From contig JAJRRJ010000129.1 of NCBI GenBank assembly GCA_024279575.1, forward strand, positions 1 through 6,450: a DNA stretch of 6,450 nucleotides, read 5' to 3'. Below the pieces are notes generated by a model, which searched no databases, was not told the origin of the DNA, and was given only the letters and a program-made list of their open reading frames with translations. Below, piece by piece: positions 1 to 6,075 of the stretch. This stretch comes from Alphaproteobacteria bacterium (GTDB lineage: Bacteria > Pseudomonadota > Alphaproteobacteria > Rhizobiales > Devosiaceae). How positions within the stretch are numbered: the stretch's first letter is position 1; every line of letters starts with the position of its first letter. Position numbers and translations under genes: made by a program.

Positions 1-159
1 CAAACAACATACACAACCGGATTTGGTGTTGATGTGGATATTAATAAAAATCTGGCACTCAATCTGGATTATCTTTATACGTGGGCCGAGATATTGCCTT
101 CAGTTGCAGACCCTGAATACCAGCACGCTGCAACGATCGGTATCAGGTATTCTCGTTAG
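1..159 (+). CDS. Outer-membrane beta-barrel protein, C-terminal fragment
   Basis: The reading frame is open from the first base and ends at TAG 157-159, giving 52 visible residues; the start lies outside the window. The fragment has alternating polar and hydrophobic residues typical of transmembrane beta strands. One such stretch is NLALNLDYLYTW; a short polar turn (roughly SVADPEY) follows, and the last strand is HAATIGIRYSR. This is the usual ending of porin-like or OmpA/Omp25-type barrels in the outer membrane, but the fragment is too short to name the family. The last residue is Arg, with the nearest aromatic two positions earlier, whereas many such barrels end in Phe or Tyr. Its stop codon lies inside the 3' end of the opposing galU gene. 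The fragment could also be the end of another strand-rich envelope protein. Confidence 0.6.
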   Translation, partial: QTTYTTGFGVDVDINKNLALNLDYLYTWAEILPSVADPEYQHAATIGIRYSR

Positions 160-1027
160 AGGCGACGATCTGTAATTCCTCCATAAAGGCATGGGAAATG
201 TCTTTTCTATCTAAAGCAAAGACGATATTTGCAGTTAGAAAACCTATTTTTGATCCGCAGTCAAACGCACGTCCGTTATATTTGACGCCGGTAAATTTCT
301 GTTGTTCCATCAGTTTTTGCATGGCGTCGGTAATTTGAATTTCTCCGCCTGCGCCCTTTGGTTGATTTTCAATCAGGCCAAATATCTCTGGTTGCAAAAT
401 ATAGCGCCCTGAAATTATCAGATTGGAGGGGGCGTCTTCGGGACGTGGTTTTTCAACCATTTTTGTGATTTCAAATCCGGTGTCAGGGCCAGTGCCTCGG
501 CCCACAACCCCGTAAGAGGAAATGCCAGCGGGGTCGGTTTCCTCTACGGCGATTACATTGTTGCCCGTCTTTTGGTAGGCATCTATCATTTGAGAAAGCA
601 CCCCGGGATCTGACTTGATCAACATATCGGGCAATAGCAGCGCAAAAGGCTCGTTGCCAACGATATCGCGTGCGCACCACACGGCATGCCCCAGCCCTAA
701 TGGTTCTTGTTGACGGGTAAAGCTGGTTTGGCCGGGTTTTGGCAAATCGTCCTGAAGGCTTTTTAACGCTTCAAGTTTCCCCCTGGCTTTCAAAGTTGAT
801 TCCAATTCAAACTGACGATCAAAATGGTCTTCAATTACGCCCTTGTTGCGGCCAGTGATAAAGACGAAATGTTCGATTCCGGCTTCCTTTGCTTCGTCCA
901 CCGCATACTGAATGAGGGGGCGATCAACCACAGGCAACATTTCTTTGGGCATGGCTTTGGTCGCAGGTAAAAAGCGGGTGCCTAAACCGGCAACGGGGAA
1001 AACGGCAATTCTGACTTTTTTTGGCAC
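143..1027 (-). CDS. galU: UTP--glucose-1-phosphate uridylyltransferase
   Basis: This cytoplasmic enzyme makes UDP-glucose and pyrophosphate from UTP and glucose-1-phosphate, the entry point for glucose and galactose into exopolysaccharide, LPS and glucans. At 294 residues it has the normal length of bacterial GalU. The N-terminal nucleotide-binding signature spans residues 8-30 (GLGTRFLPATK then PKEMLP). LGHAVWCARD is at 112-121, the metal-binding Asp of LLPDM is at about 134, VEKP at 191-194, GGEIQITDA at 227-235 and FDCGSKIGF at 255-263. All are family hallmarks, and nothing looks damaged. The start is GTG (1025-1027), supported by AGGTGA six bases upstream; the protein then begins MPKKVRIAVFP, as expected. 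It is divergent from galE across 98 bp, which suits shared control of UDP-sugar supply. Rhizobial homologues are sometimes named exoN. Confidence 0.96.
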   Translation of the reverse strand: MPKKVRIAVFPVAGLGTRFLPATKAMPKEMLPVVDRPLIQYAVDEAKEAGIEHFVFITGRNKGVIEDHFDRQFELESTLKARGKLEALKSLQDDLPKPGQTSFTRQQEPLGLGHAVWCARDIVGNEPFALLLPDMLIKSDPGVLSQMIDAYQKTGNNVIAVEETDPAGISSYGVVGRGTGPDTGFEITKMVEKPRPEDAPSNLIISGRYILQPEIFGLIENQPKGAGGEIQITDAMQKLMEQQKFTGVKYNGRAFDCGSKIGFLTANIVFALDRKDISHAFMEELQIVASNENT

Positions 1028-1125
1028 TTTATTTCACCTGATTTGATGTCTATTTTTGGTTTTATAAACGGTCCATAAGTTTTCAGGCGCTATATTCTCA
1101 CAAAAAATAAAAACGGAGAGTTAAA
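1028..1125. promoter_or_regulatory. Divergent galU/galE promoter region
   Basis: This is the only divergent gap in the window, so it must contain the galU promoter and most likely the galE promoter. It is AT-rich compared with the genes. For galE, TATATT at 1091-1096 is a plausible -10 box about 30 bases before the ATG, but no good -35 lies at 16-18 bp spacing. TTTATAAA at 1061-1068 is self-complementary and could serve as a -10 on either strand, again without a convincing -35. On the minus strand TTGTGA (1098-1103) is the best -35-like hexamer for galU, with only a poor -10 partner. The region's role is secure from gene orientation; the individual boxes are weak guesses. Confidence 0.5.
1034..1039 (-). 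promoter_or_regulatory. Ribosome binding site of galU (supports GTG start)
   Basis: On the minus strand AGGTGA lies six bases before GTG at 1025-1027. No ATG near this point would give the complete nucleotide-binding N terminus, so this site fixes GTG as the start. Confidence 0.7.
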
Positions 1126-2112
1126 ATGGCAACTTTGGTCACCGGAGGGGCGGGATATATAGGATCGCACATGGTGTTGCGATTGCTCGATGGGGGGCGC
1201 GATACTGTGGTGATCGATAACCTAAGCACCGGGTTTGACTGGGCTGTTGATCATCGGGCGCGCTTTGTTCATGGGGACGTGGGGCATGTCGAGCTGGTTT
1301 CAGATATTATTTCCTCACACAAAATTGATGAGATTGTTCATTTTGCCGGGTCAATTATTGTGCCTGAGTCGGTTGAAAAACCACTCATGTATTATGAAAA
1401 CAACACATGTGCTTCTCGAAATTTGTTGGATGCAGCTGTTAAGGGGGGGGTAAAAAGGTTTGTTTTCTCTTCGACGGCTGCGGTTTATGGGATGATTGGT
1501 TTAGAGCCTGTGACAGAGGATGCTGCACTGGTTCCCATGTCCCCTTATGGGCGTTCCAAATTGATGACGGAGTGGATGCTGGCCGATACAGCGGCAGCTT
1601 ATGACATAAATTATGGAGTTTTGCGCTATTTCAATGTGGCGGGTGCAGACTTGAAAGGGCGAACCGGACAATCTTCAGCCCTTGCGACCCATCTAATTAA
1701 GGTAGCAACGCAAACCGCATTGGGTATGCGTGAACATATGGATATGTTTGGAACCGATTATGATACGCCGGATGGAACCTGTGTGCGTGACTATATTCAT
1801 GTAAGTGATCTTGTTGATGCGCATGCTTTGTTGCTTGATTACCTTAAAACCAACAAAAAAAATGCCACTATGAATTGCGGTTACGGGCAGGGGTATTCTG
1901 TTCGTGAGGTGATTGATGTGGTCAAACAGGTGTCGGGGGGGGATTTCAGGGTAAATGAAGTGCCCCGGCGGGCCGGGGATCCAGATTCAATTGTCGCCAG
2001 TTCTGAAAAAATTCGTGCTGAACTGGGCTGGAAACCTAAACTGGATGACTTACGCGGTATTGTGAAAAGTGCATTTGACTGGGAAGATACCTTGCGTACT
2101 CGCAATCGATAG
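1126..2112 (+). CDS. galE: UDP-glucose 4-epimerase
   Basis: This NAD-dependent cytoplasmic epimerase interconverts UDP-glucose and UDP-galactose. It uses the product of the divergent galU gene. At 328 residues it is a normal extended short-chain dehydrogenase/reductase of the GalE family. The NAD-binding TGGAGYIGSH motif is at residues 6-15, and DNLSTG at 31-36 follows the second strand. SSTAAVYG at 115-122 supplies the catalytic Ser/Thr, here probably Thr117. The catalytic YxxxK is Tyr141 and Lys145. RYFNVAGA is at 167-174 and CVRDYIHVSDLVDAH at 219-233. The start ATG 1126 has GGAGAG five bases upstream. The gene contains two runs of eight G (1443-1450 and 1935-1942), but the frame is intact through both. 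It is 12 bp from the next gene. A closely related 4-epimerase of another UDP-sugar cannot be excluded from sequence alone. Confidence 0.93.
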   Translation: MATLVTGGAGYIGSHMVLRLLDGGRDTVVIDNLSTGFDWAVDHRARFVHGDVGHVELVSDIISSHKIDEIVHFAGSIIVPESVEKPLMYYENNTCASRNLLDAAVKGGVKRFVFSSTAAVYGMIGLEPVTEDAALVPMSPYGRSKLMTEWMLADTAAAYDINYGVLRYFNVAGADLKGRTGQSSALATHLIKVATQTALGMREHMDMFGTDYDTPDGTCVRDYIHVSDLVDAHALLLDYLKTNKKNATMNCGYGQGYSVREVIDVVKQVSGGDFRVNEVPRRAGDPDSIVASSEKIRAELGWKPKLDDLRGIVKSAFDWEDTLRTRNR

Positions 2113-2117
2113 GAAAG
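2111..2117 (+). promoter_or_regulatory. Ribosome binding site overlapping the galE stop
   Basis: AGGAAAG begins within the galE TAG stop (2110-2112) and sits seven bases before ATG 2125. The layout implies that ribosomes finishing galE can restart on the transglycosylase gene, so the two are probably co-transcribed and translationally coupled. Confidence 0.65.
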
Positions 2118-2124
2118 TAAAAAA

Positions 2125-3354
2125 ATGGTGCAAATAAAAGCTGCCCGAAGTTGGTACATCCGGGTTTTGTATGGTGCACTTATTTATGCCCTGAGTGCAG
2201 GTGTAGCAATTTCCCAACCCATCGGCACTTTTGCACAATTTATTGCAGCCTTTGAATCCAAGGCGCGTCAAAATGGAATTTCAAGCGCAATTTACGGACA
2301 GGCAATGGGGTCAGTTCAAAATGATACGTCCATTGCACGCCGGATTTCGGGCCAACCTGAGTTTACCACCCCCATATGGGAGTATATTGAGCGGCGCGTT
2401 TCGAGCGGACGGATTTCGCGGGGCAAGTTGGCGCTTGCACGCAATCAGGCGCTTTTTGATGCTATTGGCCGGCGTTACGGGGTTGATCCGTTTGTGCTTG
2501 GTGCAATCTGGGGGATTGAAACCGACTATGGGGCGGTTCTTTCAAATTCAAGCCTTATTAAACCGATTTTACCCTCTCTGGCGTCACTGGTATATCAGCG
2601 AAGGGGCAGAGTCGCCCTGGATGAGGCGGAGTTGATTGCGGCGTTACAGCTGGTGCAGGCCGGGCATTTGCCCCATACGCTTGTGGGGTCATGGGCTGGT
2701 GCCATGGGGCATTTACAGGTCAATTCAAGCATATTGCTCTCAAGGGGAGCTGATGGGAATGGAGATGGAAAAGTGGATGTGCATAATTCACTTGCCGATG
2801 CTCTGGCCACCAGTGCGGCGTTGCTCAATTCCTTTGGGTACAAAAGTGGAGTGGACTGGGGGTTTGAAATCACATTGCCCGCAGGCTTTGATTATAGCGT
2901 TGCCAGTCGTACGCAAATGAAGCCAATTGAGTTTTTTGCCAATCGTGGTGTCAGGCGTGTTTCAGGACGGGAATTTTCCAACTTGAATCAGGATGTATTT
3001 TTATATCTTCCCGCCGGGAAAGATGGCCCTAAATTTTTGATGACGCCTAATTATCTGGTGTTAAAGTCTTACAATTTCAGCGACTCTTATGCGCTGGCTG
3101 TGGCCCACCTTACGGATCGCCTCAAGGGGGCGGGGCGTTTTGTAAGTCCCTGGCCAATCCAGACGAAGTTTCCAAATCTTGCTCAACGGATTGCCATTCA
3201 AAACCGGTTGGCACAATTGGGATTTTATCAAGGGGAAGTTGACGGACGAATTGGCCCGATCACTCAAGAGGCCTATAAGCAATATCAACTTTCCAATGGC
3301 ATTTTGGCGGATGGATTTATTACCCTTGAAACATTTTATCAACTTGGGGGTTAG
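2125..3354 (+). CDS. MltB-type lytic murein transglycosylase with C-terminal peptidoglycan-binding domain
   Basis: This is a predicted periplasmic enzyme that would cleave the MurNAc-GlcNAc bond of peptidoglycan with formation of 1,6-anhydroMurNAc. The 409 residues begin with a signal peptide: basic residues K5, R8 and R13, a hydrophobic core at about 14-28, and likely cleavage after Ser30 (AIS/Q). There is no lipobox Cys, so unlike E. coli MltB it should be soluble. The SLT_2/MltB-like domain spans about residues 35-335. It has the catalytic Glu132 in GAIWGIETDYG, GSWAGAMG at 188-195, an EF-hand-like calcium loop at 210-218 (DGNGDGKVD), and the YNFSDSYALAVAHL block at 316-329. A PG_binding_1 domain follows at about 350-407 (QNRLAQLGFYQGEVDGRIGP). 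Residues after GAMG read HLQVNSS, departing from the usual QF(I/M)P(S/T) pattern. It follows galE by 12 bp and precedes an SGNH hydrolase. Family assignment is firm; activity is inferred. Confidence 0.92.
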   Translation: MVQIKAARSWYIRVLYGALIYALSAGVAISQPIGTFAQFIAAFESKARQNGISSAIYGQAMGSVQNDTSIARRISGQPEFTTPIWEYIERRVSSGRISRGKLALARNQALFDAIGRRYGVDPFVLGAIWGIETDYGAVLSNSSLIKPILPSLASLVYQRRGRVALDEAELIAALQLVQAGHLPHTLVGSWAGAMGHLQVNSSILLSRGADGNGDGKVDVHNSLADALATSAALLNSFGYKSGVDWGFEITLPAGFDYSVASRTQMKPIEFFANRGVRRVSGREFSNLNQDVFLYLPAGKDGPKFLMTPNYLVLKSYNFSDSYALAVAHLTDRLKGAGRFVSPWPIQTKFPNLAQRIAIQNRLAQLGFYQGEVDGRIGPITQEAYKQYQLSNGILADGFITLETFYQLGG

Positions 3355-3435
3355 GGAGTTGAACCGGTTCAAACAACCTGTCATTTTGTCGATACGTTTG
3401 ATACTGAATCAGTTAGTAATCCGAAAGAGAAACCA
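3355..3435 (+). promoter_or_regulatory. Intergenic gap between transglycosylase and SGNH hydrolase genes
   Basis: This 81-bp gap carries a perfect 14-bp palindrome near its left edge and no U-tract terminator. A TTGATA hexamer at 3398-3403 resembles a -35 box, but no -10 follows at proper spacing. AAGAGA at 3425-3430 lies five bases before the hydrolase ATG and is a modest ribosome binding site. The gap is long enough for a separate promoter, but the sequence does not show one clearly. Confidence 0.35.
3359..3372. repeat. Perfect 14-bp palindrome, possible operator
   Basis: TTGAACCGGTTCAA is fully self-complementary with no central spacer. The dyad ends there, since the flanking G and A do not pair. 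It begins four bases after the transglycosylase stop codon. With no loop and no following T-run it is unlikely to be an intrinsic terminator. The form suits a site for a dimeric regulator, but no regulator can be named. Confidence 0.4.
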
Positions 3436-4617
3436 ATGGGCCGGTTAGGCGCTTTGCTTATAATTGTGATATGTGCTTTTTCGTTGAGCACAACTTTATC
3501 GGTAGCACAGGGGGATGGTTATCCCCAGAGAATTGAAGTTGCACAACAGCGTACTTTATTTGATCTTTTGTTTGGCCCCAGACAAGTTACTCCCCCTCCT
3601 GCAACTACGCGGCAGACGCCTACGCGACGCACCACATCCCCCACACCTCAGCGTGCGATCGTTGCAGCAGCTCCAGTGGTGGAAAAAGAACAAGGGGCCA
3701 CCCGTTTGGCTGTGTTTGGCGATTCGCTGGCCATTGATCTGGCAAAGGCGTTTGAAAGGGCGTTTGCCGATGACCCAACTTTGCTTATTCTTAGTAAAGG
3801 GGTGGGGTCGTCAGGCTTTGTACGAGATGATTTTTACGATTGGGGGAATGCCCTTAAAGAAGAAATTTCAGCGGATAGTTTTGATATTGCTGTGATAATT
3901 ATCGGGGTGAATGACAAACAGGCAATTGGCCGGGTTCGTCCACTTTCCGACGAGTGGAAAGTTCTCTATCTGGAACGACTCAATAGTTTTTTAGACCAGC
4001 TGCGCGCTGCAAATAAGCCGGTAATCTGGATCGGTTTGCCGCCCATGCGTGCCAATTCCTATTCAAATTCAGTGAGTGAAATCAGTTCCCTTCACCGTCT
4101 TGCCAGCATTGCTGCGGGCGTTGAGTTTGTCGATATTTATGAACGGTTTGTGGATGAAAATGGCCGGTATTCCAGCCGGGGGCCTAATTTGAATGGTGAA
4201 GATGCGTTGATGCGTAAAGGTGATGGCATTCATTTTTCATCTGCGGGATCGGACAAGGTGGTGTTTTTTGCCCAGCAGGCTTTGCGTTTGTTTTATCGGG
4301 GTGGTTCGTTGAACCTGAATATTTCAGATCCTTTAGAGGGAACTGATGCGGTGGCGATGGTGCGTTTGCCTTTTCAGGGCAATGGTCATTTCCGCCTGCT
4401 TGAAGTTGCAGGTGCTGTCATTGCGCTTTCAAGCGAGCCAGCGCGGGCCGCAGAGCTTGTCGTGAGGGAACAGGCTGCACATTCGGATCCGTTTGATGCG
4501 GATCAGCTGATGCTGGCCCCTATCGGGCGCGCGGATGACTTTGGTGTGGGGGTTGACCGTGCTGGGGATGAAACTGTTGGGCCTGAGGTTAGTACAACAG
4601 ATGTATCAGAAAACTGA
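3436..4617 (+). CDS. Exported SGNH/GDSL hydrolase (DUF459-type)
   Basis: This is a predicted periplasmic esterase-like protein of 393 residues. It has a signal peptide (hydrophobic core about 6-22, likely cleavage after Ala24, SVA/Q). A short RTLFDLLFG segment (39-47) follows, then a Pro/Thr/Arg-rich linker (about 48-75). The SGNH domain occupies about residues 88-290. Block I is FGDSLA with nucleophile Ser97, block II is the Gly region KGVGSSG at 121-127, block III is GVND with Asn159, and block V is DGIH with Asp263 and His266. All four catalytic blocks are present, so the enzyme should be active. About 100 residues after 290 are acidic and low in recognisable structure. ATG 3436 gives the complete signal peptide. 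The substrate is unknown. Its place next to a lytic transglycosylase suggests removal of O-acetyl groups from peptidoglycan or a periplasmic glycan, which is inference only. Confidence 0.85.
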   Translation: MGRLGALLIIVICAFSLSTTLSVAQGDGYPQRIEVAQQRTLFDLLFGPRQVTPPPATTRQTPTRRTTSPTPQRAIVAAAPVVEKEQGATRLAVFGDSLAIDLAKAFERAFADDPTLLILSKGVGSSGFVRDDFYDWGNALKEEISADSFDIAVIIIGVNDKQAIGRVRPLSDEWKVLYLERLNSFLDQLRAANKPVIWIGLPPMRANSYSNSVSEISSLHRLASIAAGVEFVDIYERFVDENGRYSSRGPNLNGEDALMRKGDGIHFSSAGSDKVVFFAQQALRLFYRGGSLNLNISDPLEGTDAVAMVRLPFQGNGHFRLLEVAGAVIALSSEPARAAELVVREQAAHSDPFDADQLMLAPIGRADDFGVGVDRAGDETVGPEVSTTDVSEN

Positions 4618-4644
4618 TTGGTCCTGATCAGCGCGGAAGATCAG
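4605..4644. repeat. Cluster of inverted repeats at the SGNH hydrolase/gltD convergence
   Basis: Four short related arms occur in 40 bp: ATCAG (4605-4609) and CTGAT (4614-4618) around an AAAA loop, the palindrome CTGATCAG (4624-4631), and GATCAG (4639-4644). CTGATC at 4624-4629 can pair with GATCAG across a nine-base loop. The cluster covers both stop codons and the 10-bp gap. It could act as a weak bidirectional transcription end or 3' RNA structure, but the stems are only 5-6 bp and lack a proper T-run. Confidence 0.3.
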
Positions 4645-6061
4645 TGGCCCCCATCAGTTCCAGATCAACAGCGCGTGCTGCCTGGCGCCCCTCCCGGATT
4701 GCCCAGACCACGAGGGACTGGCCGCGCCGTATATCCCCGGCACAGAAAATTTTTGGGTGCGAGGTTTTATAGTCAGATGTGTTGGCTTTTACATTGCCGC
4801 GCTCGTCCAGCTCCGGATCAAGGGATTCAAGCAGGCCTTTTTGGATTGGGGAAACAAAGCCCATTGCGAGTAGAACCAGGTCGGCTTTGAGTACAAATTC
4901 ACTGTCTTTTATTGGCTTGAATTGTTCGTCCACGCGCACGCAATTGAGTGCATTTACATGGCCGCTTTTCCCCTGAAAGCTTTGTGTCATAACTGCAAAT
5001 TCGCGTGTTGCGCCCTCTTCCTGAGAAGATGAAGTGCGCAACTTCATCGGCCATTCGGGCCAGGACAATTGCTTGTCCTCCTTTTGGGGAGGCATGGGCA
5101 TGATTTCAAGCTGTGTGACTGAAAGGGCGCCCTGACGAATTGACGTCCCGATACAATCGGAACCGGTGTCTCCGCCCCCAATGACAACCACATGTTTTCC
5201 GCCGGCCAGAATAGGCTTGATATCGCCCAGTGGCTCGTTGCTTACGCGACGGTTTTGCTGGGGTAAAAACTCCATGGCGAAATGAACACCAGCCAGGTCA
5301 CGGCCCTGAATGGGCAGGTCTCTGGGCATTTCCGCTCCACCGGTAAGGATAACTGCGTCGTGCTTTTTGACCAGTTGTTTTGCATCAATATCGGCTCCAA
5401 CATGGGCATTGTAGTGGAAGGTAACTCCCTCCAGCTCCATTTGAGTGATGCGGCCATCAATATGGTGTTTGTCCATTTTAAAATCAGGTATGCCGTAACG
5501 CAACAATCCACCGGCCTTGGCATTTTTTTCAAATAAATGGACGGTGTGTCCGGCGCGGGCCAGTTGTTGCGCGCATGCCATCCCTGCGGGGCCTGCACCA
5601 ATGATTGCGATTTTCTTTCCTGTTTTTTCGCGTGCAATTTCCGGGCGGATCCAGCCCTTTCTCCACGCCCTGTCAACAATTGCGCATTCAATGGATTTGA
5701 TGGTTACAGGCTCGTCGATGAGGTTAAGCGTGCAAGATGCTTCGCACGGGGCGGGGCAAATGCGTCCGGTGAATTCAGGGAAATTGTTGGTGGAATGCAG
5801 GTTGATGGATGCCTGTTTCCATTTGCCATTATAAACCAGATCATTCCAATCCGGGATCTGGTTGTTGACGGGGCATCCGCGCGGTCCATCTGCATCATGG
5901 CAAAAGGGAATACCACAATCCATGCATCGGGCAGCCTGATTACGCATCTCACGCGAGGCCAGCGGGATAATAAATTCCTTGTAGTTTCGAATGCGGTCGG
6001 AGGCGGTGCGATATTTACGTTCCTGCCGGTCGATTTCGAGAAATCCTGTAACTTTTCCCAT
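4628..6061 (-). CDS. gltD: Glutamate synthase (NADPH) small subunit
   Basis: This is the beta subunit of bacterial GOGAT. It takes electrons from NADPH and passes them through FAD and iron-sulfur clusters to the large subunit, which makes two glutamates from glutamine and 2-oxoglutarate in the cytoplasm. The 477 residues match the family length. An N-terminal cysteine domain holds C46, C49, C54 and C63, then C102, C106 and C110 (CPAPCEASC), the [4Fe-4S] ligand region. The FAD-binding motif GAGPAG is at 155-160, followed by an acidic-ended strand (LFEK). The NADPH-binding motif GGGDTGSD is at 295-302. The closing flavoprotein motif is AGDIRRGQSLVVWAI at 441-455. The start ATG (6059-6061) has AAGGGGA seven bases upstream. 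The gene lies 12 bp after gltB in the same direction, as in most proteobacteria. All key residues are present. Confidence 0.96.
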   Translation of the reverse strand: MGKVTGFLEIDRQERKYRTASDRIRNYKEFIIPLASREMRNQAARCMDCGIPFCHDADGPRGCPVNNQIPDWNDLVYNGKWKQASINLHSTNNFPEFTGRICPAPCEASCTLNLIDEPVTIKSIECAIVDRAWRKGWIRPEIAREKTGKKIAIIGAGPAGMACAQQLARAGHTVHLFEKNAKAGGLLRYGIPDFKMDKHHIDGRITQMELEGVTFHYNAHVGADIDAKQLVKKHDAVILTGGAEMPRDLPIQGRDLAGVHFAMEFLPQQNRRVSNEPLGDIKPILAGGKHVVVIGGGDTGSDCIGTSIRQGALSVTQLEIMPMPPQKEDKQLSWPEWPMKLRTSSSQEEGATREFAVMTQSFQGKSGHVNALNCVRVDEQFKPIKDSEFVLKADLVLLAMGFVSPIQKGLLESLDPELDERGNVKANTSDYKTSHPKIFCAGDIRRGQSLVVWAIREGRQAARAVDLELMGATDLPR

Positions 6062-6068
6062 GATGATT

Positions 6069-6075
6069 TCCCCTT
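6069..6075 (-). promoter_or_regulatory. Ribosome binding site of gltD overlapping the gltB stop
   Basis: On the minus strand AAGGGGA is a strong Shine-Dalgarno sequence seven bases before the gltD ATG. Its first two bases are part of the gltB TAA stop (6074-6076), which favours coupled synthesis of the two GOGAT subunits in fixed ratio. Confidence 0.75.

Noticed and set aside
483..680. Minus-strand 65-codon frame inside galU
   Set aside because: It is a same-strand shadow in another frame of an intact galU, rich in Arg/Cys as expected for out-of-frame translation.
1881..2271. Minus-strand open frames across the galE/transglycosylase junction
   Set aside because: They are antisense shadows; both sense genes are complete with strong motifs and a coupled junction.
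3398..3403. TTGATA as a -35 box for the SGNH hydrolase
   Set aside because: No TATAAT-like hexamer occurs 16-18 bp downstream; that position holds CCGAAA.
3179..3448. Plus-strand 89-codon frame bridging the transglycosylase and hydrolase genes
   Set aside because: It overlaps the peptidoglycan-binding domain in another frame and runs into the hydrolase start without a ribosome binding site or recognisable features.
4618..4890. Plus-strand open frame directly following the SGNH hydrolase stop in the same frame, suggesting readthrough or a broken longer gene
   Set aside because: It is antisense to the gltD 3' end, starts at a TTG with no ribosome binding site, and its translation is Pro/Arg/Gly-rich without domain features. 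The hydrolase already has all four catalytic blocks.
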